Below, piece by piece: positions 1 to 5,206 of a stretch of 5,206 nt of DNA. The stretch's first letter is position 1. The number at the start of each line of letters is the position of its first letter. The translations under genes were made by a program, and so were the position numbers. The DNA comes from UBA4744 sp035282865 (GTDB lineage Bacteria; Actinomycetota; Acidimicrobiia; Spongiisociales; UBA4744), in NCBI GenBank assembly GCA_035282865.1, contig DATEVB010000175.1, forward strand, positions 1 through 5,206, in the 5' to 3' direction. Below the pieces are notes generated by a model. That model ran no database searches and was not told where the DNA came from. It worked only from the letters and a program-made list of their open reading frames with translations.

Positions 1-960
1 GAATGCGGACCGGCCGCCGAGCTGATACGACCGGAGGCCGAACGGGTCGGGAGGGTCGGGTTGTCCTACGGGAGCGAGCTCACCAAGGAAGTGAACCGCC
101 GGCAACTGATCGACCTGCGCCCCAAGATGGAGTCGGTCGAAGTGCGCCTGGCCGACATGGACCGGATGGGTGTCGATGTCCAGGCCATATCGATCTCTCC
201 GTACCAGATGTACTACTGGGCTGAACTGGAGATAGGCTCGGAAGCTGCCCGGTTGATAAACGACGAGCTGGCCGAAACCATCGCCAACCACCTCGGGCGC
301 CTGATCGGACTAGGTACCGTGCCGCTGCAGGACACCGGCGCGGCGATTGCCGAGCTGGAGCGGTGTGTCGGTGAGCTGGGATTCCGCGGGCTGGAAGTGG
401 GCACTAACGTCAACGGCGAAGATCTTTCCTCGGCCCGTTTGGAGCCATTCTGGGCCAGAGTGGAGGAACTGGGCGCAGTTGTGTTCATACACTCGACGGG
501 CTTCACCCAACCGGATCGGATCATGGATCACTACTTCGTCAACGTCATCGGCCATCCGCTGGAGGGCACCCTGGCTGCCAGCCACCTGATCTTCGATGGG
601 GTGATGGAGCGGCATCCGGCGCTCAAGATCGTGATGGCTCATGGCGGTGGCTATCTCCCGGCCTATGCCGCCAGAATGGATCACGCCTACCACGCCCGTC
701 GGGACGTCCGGGAAGGCCTTCCCAGACCCCCCGGCACCTACCTGCGGCAGTTCTACTTCGACACGATGGTCTTCGAGCCCGATCAGCTCGGCTTCCTGAT
801 CGGCAAGTACGGTGCCGACCACATCTTGTTGGGGACGGACTACCCATACGACATGGGGGAGTCGGATCCGCTTGGTCTGATCGGGCGGGTAGCCGGCCTG
901 GGCGACCAGGAGGTGGCCGCAATTGCCGGCGGCAACGCAGCTTGGCTGCTCGGGCTCTAG
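1..960 (+). CDS. ACMSD-like amidohydrolase (5'-partial)
   Basis: Metal-dependent hydrolase/decarboxylase of the amidohydrolase_2 family, the family of 2-amino-3-carboxymuconate-6-semialdehyde decarboxylase and gamma-resorcylate decarboxylase. The frame is open to base 1 with no stop, so the TTG at 61 is probably an internal leucine. The expected N-terminal HxH metal motif is not in the window, so about 20-50 residues are missing. Visible family signatures are: VFIHSTG with a His at 490-492 (third metal His), AHGGGYLPAY with its His at 640-642 (catalytic His of ACMSD), and GTDYPYDMGE with the Asp at 838-840 (metal/catalytic Asp). The segment IGHPLEGTLAASHLIFDGVMERHP is also typical. The TAG stop overlaps the stop of the convergent MDR gene. 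The family assignment is secure. Substrate is unknown: decarboxylation or hydrolysis of an aromatic ring or ring-cleavage product is an inference from the family. Confidence 0.88.
   Translation, partial: ECGPAAELIRPEAERVGRVGLSYGSELTKEVNRRQLIDLRPKMESVEVRLADMDRMGVDVQAISISPYQMYYWAELEIGSEAARLINDELAETIANHLGRLIGLGTVPLQDTGAAIAELERCVGELGFRGLEVGTNVNGEDLSSARLEPFWARVEELGAVVFIHSTGFTQPDRIMDHYFVNVIGHPLEGTLAASHLIFDGVMERHPALKIVMAHGGGYLPAYAARMDHAYHARRDVREGLPRPPGTYLRQFYFDTMVFEPDQLGFLIGKYGADHILLGTDYPYDMGESDPLGLIGRVAGLGDQEVAAIAGGNAAWLLGL
957..960. other. Shared CTAG: overlapping convergent stops
   Basis: The four-base palindrome CTAG holds the TAG stop of the plus-strand amidohydrolase (958-960) and, read on the other strand, the TAG stop of the minus-strand MDR gene (959-957). 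There is no room between the genes for a conventional terminator, so each transcript must run into the opposite gene or end by factor-dependent termination. Confidence 0.9.
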
Positions 961-1909
961 GGCACGAGGACGTATTTGGCCCCGCCCGCTTGCATCCCGG
1001 CCCACGCCCGCCCGATTTCATCGAGTGGGACTGCAACTACGTCGAGGGTCAATGACCCCTCGACCGATCGCCCCACCATCGTGCGATAGGCATCGGCGAA
1101 CACATCGCGGGGTGCTCCCAGGTTGCTGTAGCCGAGGACGTTGAGTTGCTTGCCGCACACCGTCGATGACGCGAATGTGGCGGTGACTCCCGCCGGCGAG
1201 CCGACTTGAACGATTCGGGCGCGCGGGGCGGCAATCGAAAGCGCCGCTTCGAACGGCATACCGAACAGTGGGTCGTAAACCACTGTTGGGGCAGTCTCGC
1301 AGGCGGTGAGCAGCGCCTCGGGGAGGTTCTCAGCTCCGAGCCATACCATCGCGTCTGCCAGGGCAGCTACCTCATCCAACCGCCCTGGTCCCGTTCCGCC
1401 GCCACGATTCGTGCCGCTCCGGCATAACGGGCGGCTTGCAGGGCGATCCGCCCGGCTGTGCCGGTCGCACCCAGCACCAGGACCACATCCTCAGGCCCTG
1501 CTTTGGCCCGCCAGATGATCGGCAGCCATCCGGCCGCTCCAGCGGTGCCCGGAGCGGCAGCCACCCCGGAATCAACCCCGTCGGGGAGTTCGATGATGAG
1601 CGAGTCCTCCGACGCCACGAACCAGTCGGCTGCGGTTCCATTGCGAGTCACACCCAGCCCTCCTCCGCAGGCAAACGCCATCCGGCCAGCTTCTGGGTCT
1701 GAGGTGATCCGCCCTACGCCCTCGAGCCCAACCACGTAGGGGAGAGGTGGATGACCTTTGTGAAAAGAGGCCCCGGGAAATCGCTAGGTCGGCCGGATTC
1801 AGCGAGGCTGACTGCATCTCGAAAAGGATCTCGCCCGGGGCCGGATCCGGTTGGGGGATGTGTCCGAGGCTGGGTGCTTTTCCGATCTCGCCGACGATGG
1901 CAGCCTTTA

Positions 1910-1913
1910 TCAG
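1910..1913 (-). other. CTGA start/stop overlap (Rid to MDR)
   Basis: The Rid stop TGA (1912-1910) overlaps the proposed MDR start CTG (1913-1911) in the pattern CTGA. This matches the common ATGA coupling overlap with C in place of A. The codons that follow read Ile-Lys-Ala-Ala-Ile-Val, the typical beginning of an MDR protein. There is no clear Shine-Dalgarno sequence just upstream (the region reads gctcgggcggtcga), so translation of the second gene probably depends on ribosomes finishing the first. Confidence 0.6.
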
Positions 1914-2299
1914 TCGACCGCCCGAGCGGCAATGAAATCGATCTCGATGAGCCATTCCGGTCTGGCCAGACCGGCGATATACATGAGCATGGAAGCCGGT
2001 CGGTGCCCGTCGAGGTTTGTTTCCCTGATGGCAGCCGCCTGGGCATGGTCGGCCCGGTCGACCAAAAGCATGTTCAGTTGGACGATGTCGGAGATCTCCA
2101 TGCCGGCGGCGGCGAGCACCGTTCGGATGTTGTCCCAGACCAAACGGGATTGCTCTTCGATACCCTCACCGACGGATCCGTCTGCCCTTACGCCGGTCTG
2201 ACCGGCTCCGAAGAGAATACGATGGGGGCCATCCAACTCGATGCCGTGGGAGTAGGTGGCAAACGGTCCGGCGACGCCGGGGGGATTGTGCTTCTTCAT
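1910..2299 (-). CDS. Rid family (YjgF/YER057c/UK114) protein
   Basis: Protein of 129 residues, the normal length for this small trimeric family. Family hallmarks are NPPGVAGPFATYSHGI (5-20), LFGAGQTG (29-36), the EEQSRLVWDNIRTVLAAAGM helix (48-67), DIVQLNMLLVD (71-81), RPAS (100-103) and LIEIDFIA (117-124). Archetypal RidA enzymes hydrolyse reactive enamine/imine intermediates and need an Arg in a PARS motif (Arg105 in E. coli). Here the aligned residue is Ser103, while the conserved Glu119 is kept, so this is one of the other Rid subfamilies, whose roles are mostly pathway-specific or unknown. The start is ATG 2299, because AGGAG (2309-2305) lies five bases upstream; an ATG at 2314 has no such site. 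It is the first gene of a two-gene operon with the MDR gene, which it overlaps by four bases. 2-Aminomuconate deaminase belongs to this family, an attractive but unproven parallel given the nearby ACMSD-like gene. Confidence 0.92.
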   Translation of the reverse strand: MKKHNPPGVAGPFATYSHGIELDGPHRILFGAGQTGVRADGSVGEGIEEQSRLVWDNIRTVLAAAGMEISDIVQLNMLLVDRADHAQAAAIRETNLDGHRPASMLMYIAGLARPEWLIEIDFIAARAVD

Positions 2300-2309
2300 A
2301 GGAGCTCCT
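2300..2309 (-). promoter_or_regulatory. Rid ribosome binding site in a perfect palindrome
   Basis: On the minus strand AGGAG (2309-2305) lies five bases before ATG 2299 and decides the start. The five-base spacer is CTCCT, the exact complement of the binding site, so the ten bases AGGAGCTCCT are a perfect palindrome. With no loop it cannot fold on itself, so a regulatory role is doubtful, but it is a clear ribosome binding site. Confidence 0.75.
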
Positions 2310-2348
2310 CTCATGGGCGGGGCGCTGTTGCTTCAAGTGAGCCTAGAT

Positions 2349-2359
2349 ACCCCAGGGGT
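2349..2359. promoter_or_regulatory. Inverted repeat ACCCC-A-GGGGT, possible operator
   Basis: A perfect inverted repeat with a one-base centre lies about 50 bases upstream of the Rid start. A TATCTA on the minus strand (2349-2344) touches its edge and could be a poor -10 element, which would put the repeat in an operator position. A second, overlapping repeat, CCAGG (2352-2356) with CCTGG (2364-2368), shares its bases. In GC-rich DNA an 11-base palindrome can arise by chance, so the call is tentative. Confidence 0.22.
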
Positions 2360-2756
2360 GGATCCTGGACGAGGTCGTTGCAGAGGGCGTCCTATCGGGA
2401 CGGGGGGTGTTCGTTTCGGTCGGACAGACTGTGAGCGGTGCGACCAACAGTGAGTTCGATGTCGACGCGGGAACGGACCCGCCCGACGTCCACCGGACCT
2501 GGAACGGCTCACCCAGCGGCTCGGAATCTGAGGCACCGGCCACTGGACTGACTCGAACGCTGATGCGCCGACGCGCTAGTTCTACCGTTATCTGGAAAGC
2601 ACCGATTCGGCTCGAGCACATTCACGCCGTCCGAAGCCTCACCTACCCACTCGGCAGCGGACGGGGACCGGCGATCCCGGCACGCCCGTTGGCGTTCTCC
2701 CTGGTCTGACAACACCTAAGCCTCCCCACCTTGGATCGCGGCGAGGGCTAACCTTG

Positions 2757-2780
2757 CTCCTCCCGGAAGGAGGGATTGCG
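2757..2780 (+). promoter_or_regulatory. Strong ribosome binding site inside a small hairpin
   Basis: AAGGAGG (2767-2773) is a near-perfect Shine-Dalgarno sequence seven bases before TTG 2781, and it selects that TTG over the in-frame TTG at 2754. CCTCC (2759-2763) is its exact complement and can pair with GGAGG (2769-2773) across the five-base loop CGGAA. A transcript starting upstream of 2757 could therefore hide its own ribosome binding site. Regulation by this hairpin is an inference; the binding site itself is clear. Confidence 0.6.
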
Positions 2781-5078
2781 TTGCCGAGCCGACACCTGAC
2801 CGTCACCCATTGGGGTGCGTATGAGCTGGAATCGGACGGAACGCAGATCATCGCCGTCCGCCCCTTCGCCGACGATCCTGATCCATCGCCGATCGGGCAA
2901 TCGCTCAAAGATGTCGCTCGTAGCCGGGTGGCCCGCCCCTCGATCCGCCGCAGCTGGTTGCTTGACGGTCCTGGAGCCGCCACGGAGCTGCGCGGGGCGG
3001 AACCGTTCGTGGAGGTCGGCTGGGACACTGCCCTCGATCTCGTGGCCGGTGAGCTTGATCGCGTACGGAGCCGGTACGGGAATGAGGCGATTTTCGGAGG
3101 ATCGTACGGGTGGGCAAGTGCCGGTCGGTTTCACCACGCCCAGAGCCAGCTCCGGCGGTTCCTTGCATCCATCGGGGGGTACACGGCCAAGGTCGATACC
3201 TACAGCCACGCAGCCGCCGAGGTCATCGTGCCGCATGTGGTAGGGATGAGCTACGCTGAGCTGCAGGCAGCCCACACCTCCTGGCCCGTGATCGCCGAGC
3301 ACACGGATCTCATCGTCGCTTTCGGAGGCATCCCGGTCAAAAACGCCCAGGTGCAGAGCGGAGGCCACGGGCGACACCTGTTGCGCAGCTGGCTGGAGAA
3401 GTCGGCGGCGCGGGGGACCCGCTTTGTCAACATCTCGCCGATTCGCGACGACCTCCTCGACACTCTCGGAGGTCGATGGCTGGCGGCCCGCCCCAACACC
3501 GATGTTGCGGTGATGCTGGGCCTGGCCCACGCCATCGTTGCCGCCGACCGGCAGGACACCGAATTCCTCGACCGATACTGCGTCGGTTGGGATCGCTTAC
3601 GAGCGTACCTGACAGGGGAGAGCGACGGCGTTGCGAAGACCCCCGAGTGGGCGGCCGCCCTGTCGGGGATCGATGCAGACATGATCCGCGATCTGGCGTC
3701 CGAGATGGTCGAGGGACGCACGTTGATCAACGCGAGTTGGTCGGTGCAGCGAACCGACCACGGTGAGCAACCCTATTGGATGGTCATAGCCCTGGCCGCC
3801 GTGTTGGGGCAAGTCGGTCTCCCCGGTGGGGGGTTCGGGCTCGGCTACGGGGCGATCGGCTCCATCGGCAACGGCGCCACACGCCTCCTCGGGCCGAGTC
3901 TGCCCAGCCCACCCAACCCGGTAACGACCTTCATCCCGGTCGCTCGCATCTCGGATCTCCTCCTCAACCCGGGTGGGACCTTCGACTACAACGGAGGCAC
4001 CTACACCTACCCCGACACACATCTTGTCTACTGGTGCGGAGGCAACCCGTTTCACCATCACCAGGATCTCAATCGCCTGCTGGTTGCCTGGCGGAAGCCG
4101 GATACGGTCGTGGTCCATGAGCCCTTCTGGTCGGCGACGGCCCGACATGCAGATGTCGTTCTCCCCGCCACCACGCCGCTAGAAAGGAATGACCTGGGCG
4201 GAGCGGCGGCAGACGATTATTTGTTCGCGATGGCGAAGGCCGTTGAACCGATCGGGCAGGCGCGCCACGATTACGACATATTCTCTGCTCTGGCCGACCG
4301 GCTGCACGTCGGCGGCTCCTTCACCGAAGGTCGAACCGCTGATGAGTGGGTGCGGCATCTCTACGATGAGTTCCGGGTCATGAACCCCGGGCAGCCCGAT
4401 TACGACGAGTTCGTCCGGCTCGGGTTCCTCCACCACGGTCCGGACGATCCTGCGCAACGGGTGGTGCTGTTTGAGGCTTTTCGATCCGACCCGGACGAGC
4501 ATCCGCTGGGCACGCCGTCCGGACGGATCGAGCTGTACTCGGAGACCATCGCCGGATTCGGCTACGAAGACTGCCCCGGTCACCCGAGTTGGCTCGAACC
4601 GGCCGAATGGCTGGGAAACGCCGGATCTGCGCATCCGCTGCATCTGATTTCGAACCAGCCGACCACCCGACTGCACAGTCAGTGGGACCACGGGGAAACC
4701 AGCCGGGACGGCAAGGTGGCGGGCCGGGAGCCGTTGCGGATCCATCCGATCGACGCCACCGCCCGGGGGATAACCTCAGGTGACTTGGTGCGGGTTTTCA
4801 ACGCCCGCGGCGAGTGCCTAGCGGGCGCCGTGATCGATGACCGCGTGCGTCCCGGCGTCGTCCAGCTGGCCACCGGCGCCTGGTACACGTCCTCTCAACC
4901 GGGTGTGCCCGGGGCTGTCTGTCTGCACGGCAACCCCAATGTGGTGACCCGGGACGCGGGCAGCTCCCGGCTCGCCCAAGGACCAACGGCTCACACCTGC
5001 CTGGTCGAGGTGGCTCGCTACGAAGGAGACCGGCCGACGATTCACCCCTTCGATCCGCCGGAGTTTGTCGAGCTTTGA
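2781..5078 (+). CDS. BisC/TorA/DorA-type molybdopterin S-/N-oxide reductase
   Basis: Complete molybdenum enzyme of 765 residues in the DMSO reductase family, serine-ligated branch (biotin sulfoxide, TMAO and DMSO reductases). It transfers an oxygen atom from an S- or N-oxide using a bis-molybdopterin guanine dinucleotide cofactor. Signatures in order: HWGAY (10-14); DPDPSPIG and RVARPSIRRSWL near the N-terminus; YGWASAGRFHHAQSQLRRF with Tyr109 and Trp111; DTYSHAAAEVIVPHVVG with Ser142 as predicted Mo ligand; VQSGGHGRHLLRSW; VGLPGGGFGLGYG; CGGNPFHHHQDLNR (from 419); HEPFWSATARHADVVLP; GTPSGRIELYSE; and the C-terminal pterin dinucleotide-binding domain (about 618-750) with NQPTTRLHSQWDH. There is no Tat signal and no N-terminal Cys cluster, so it should be cytoplasmic like E. 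coli BisC (a similar length). The DMSO reductase Tyr114 equivalent (Tyr109) is present, favouring sulfoxide use. Start TTG 2781 is set by AAGGAGG. Substrate and electron donor are unknown. Confidence 0.93.
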   Translation: MPSRHLTVTHWGAYELESDGTQIIAVRPFADDPDPSPIGQSLKDVARSRVARPSIRRSWLLDGPGAATELRGAEPFVEVGWDTALDLVAGELDRVRSRYGNEAIFGGSYGWASAGRFHHAQSQLRRFLASIGGYTAKVDTYSHAAAEVIVPHVVGMSYAELQAAHTSWPVIAEHTDLIVAFGGIPVKNAQVQSGGHGRHLLRSWLEKSAARGTRFVNISPIRDDLLDTLGGRWLAARPNTDVAVMLGLAHAIVAADRQDTEFLDRYCVGWDRLRAYLTGESDGVAKTPEWAAALSGIDADMIRDLASEMVEGRTLINASWSVQRTDHGEQPYWMVIALAAVLGQVGLPGGGFGLGYGAIGSIGNGATRLLGPSLPSPPNPVTTFIPVARISDLLLNPGGTFDYNGGTYTYPDTHLVYWCGGNPFHHHQDLNRLLVAWRKPDTVVVHEPFWSATARHADVVLPATTPLERNDLGGAAADDYLFAMAKAVEPIGQARHDYDIFSALADRLHVGGSFTEGRTADEWVRHLYDEFRVMNPGQPDYDEFVRLGFLHHGPDDPAQRVVLFEAFRSDPDEHPLGTPSGRIELYSETIAGFGYEDCPGHPSWLEPAEWLGNAGSAHPLHLISNQPTTRLHSQWDHGETSRDGKVAGREPLRIHPIDATARGITSGDLVRVFNARGECLAGAVIDDRVRPGVVQLATGAWYTSSQPGVPGAVCLHGNPNVVTRDAGSSRLAQGPTAHTCLVEVARYEGDRPTIHPFDPPEFVEL

Positions 5079-5206
5079 TGCGGCCGGCCTGGTCGACGTA
5101 GACGTGCGAAGGTCGCCAAGTGCCGAACCCAGGCACCATTCTCTCCTTGGGCTCCGAGCCGTCCTGGATCTCCGAGGTTCACCTTTCGGTCTGACTGCAC
5201 CGGGTG
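5079..5206. other. Gene-free 3' tail
   Basis: The 128 bases after the reductase stop hold no supported gene. A minus-strand frame starts with ATG at 5139 behind an AAGGAG-like sequence, but it runs antisense through the reductase and ends in Arg/Pro-rich sequence typical of a shadow frame. Confidence 0.5.
5120..5147 (+). terminator. Possible weak terminator after the reductase
   Basis: A five-pair stem GTGCC (5120-5124) with GGCAC (5132-5136) and a seven-base loop lies about 40 bases past the stop, followed by the pyrimidine-rich tract CATTCTCTCCT. The stem is short and there is no true U-run. A second inverted repeat, GGCTC-C-GAGCC (5150-5160), follows but has too small a loop to fold neatly. 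Termination here is only a guess. Confidence 0.25.

Larger units (their letters stand above)
957..1913 (-). pseudogene. Quinone oxidoreductase-like MDR protein, two frameshifts
   Basis: Medium-chain dehydrogenase/reductase of the NADPH:quinone oxidoreductase (zeta-crystallin-like) type. The protein is spread over two frames. Frame 1 runs from IKAAIVGEIGKAP to SLNPADLAISRGLF. One extra base in the TTTT run at 1763-1766 then shifts to HKGHPPLPYVVGLEGVGRI. That frame runs to RIVAAERD, and one missing base near 1387-1388 shifts back to PGRLDEVAAL through KYVLVP. The rebuilt product is about 318 residues, normal for the family. Domains are an N-terminal GroES-like lobe, then a Rossmann fold with the nucleotide motif VLGATGTAG. 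GLEGVG replaces the GHEG metal motif and there is no structural-zinc Cys cluster, so it should be zinc-independent. The start is taken as CTG at 1913-1911, overlapping the upstream Rid stop as CTGA; no ATG/GTG/TTG gives the usual KAA-like N-terminus, although an in-frame ATG lies at 1955. Apart from the indels all motifs are intact, so recent decay or sequencing error are both possible. Confidence 0.82.
2300..2780. other. Divergent intergenic region without a convincing gene
   Basis: About 480 bases separate the divergent starts of the Rid/MDR operon and the oxide reductase. Open frames on both strands cross it, but their translations resemble no family I know, lack a good ribosome binding site, and are rich in Ser, Thr, Pro and Arg, as expected from chance frames in GC-rich DNA. 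The visible structure is limited to an inverted repeat at 2349-2359, a small stem at 2682-2695 (ACGCC, loop CGTT, GGCGT), and the leader hairpin just before the reductase start. Promoters for both directions must lie here, but I could not identify convincing -35/-10 pairs. Confidence 0.6.

Noticed and set aside
61..63. TTG as the true start of the amidohydrolase
   Set aside because: The frame is open to base 1, there is no well-placed ribosome binding site clearly favouring this codon, and a start here would remove the HxH metal motif region expected in the family.
2343..2621. Minus-strand open frame of 92 codons in the divergent gap
   Set aside because: Third-position G/C is only about 70 percent by my hand count, there is no good ribosome binding site before the ATG, and the Ser/Thr/Pro-rich translation resembles nothing known. 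Its stop also falls in the likely control region of the Rid operon.
2407..2709. Plus-strand open frame of 100 codons in the divergent gap
   Set aside because: No ribosome binding site, no recognisable family, and it overlaps competing frames on the other strand; it looks like chance in GC-rich DNA.
5120..5136. Five-pair stem with a seven-base loop resembling a tRNA T-arm on the minus strand
   Set aside because: The loop does not match the TTCRANY T-loop pattern in position, and no acceptor, D or anticodon arms can be found around it.
4798..5139. Minus-strand frame starting at an ATG with an AAGGAG-like site
   Set aside because: It lies almost entirely antisense to the well-supported reductase and its translation turns Arg/Pro-rich, the mark of a shadow frame.

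Overview
The window is GC-rich DNA with strong G/C preference at third codon positions, TTG/CTG-type starts and tight gene packing. This suits a high-GC bacterium such as an actinobacterium or a similar environmental lineage, but nothing in the sequence fixes the taxon. There are no rRNA or tRNA genes, CRISPR arrays, transposases or phage genes.

Layout from left to right. (1) Bases 1-960, plus strand: an amidohydrolase of the ACMSD-like (aminocarboxymuconate-semialdehyde decarboxylase) family, cut off at its N-terminus by the window edge. (2) Bases 957-1913, minus strand: a zinc-independent quinone oxidoreductase-type member of the medium-chain dehydrogenase/reductase (MDR) superfamily. Its reading frame is broken by two single-base indels that cancel each other. 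Its stop codon shares the palindrome CTAG with the amidohydrolase stop. (3) Bases 1910-2299, minus strand: a Rid (YjgF/YER057c/UK114) family protein, directly upstream of the MDR gene. The two overlap by four bases (CTGA), so they form a two-gene operon. (4) Bases 2300-2780: about 480 bases without a convincing gene, forming the divergent control region between the Rid/MDR operon and the next gene. (5) Bases 2781-5078, plus strand: a complete molybdopterin oxidoreductase of the BisC/TorA/DorA (S-/N-oxide reductase) branch, with no Tat signal and no N-terminal iron-sulfur motif, so probably cytoplasmic. (6) Bases 5079-5206: a short gene-free tail with two small inverted repeats.

How the genes fit together. 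ACMSD-like decarboxylases/hydrolases, Rid proteins and MDR reductases recur in catabolic clusters. A Rid-family deaminase acts right after ACMSD chemistry in the 2-aminomuconate pathway, so a small-molecule or aromatic catabolic locus is a reasonable guess, but the substrate cannot be read from the sequence. The oxide reductase starts divergently and may serve a separate job, such as repairing or reducing sulfoxides or N-oxides. I see no clearly new biological system here. The most useful observations are the doubly frameshifted MDR gene with an unusual CTG start, the Rid protein that lacks the catalytic arginine of RidA, and the Shine-Dalgarno sequence of the reductase sitting in a small hairpin.
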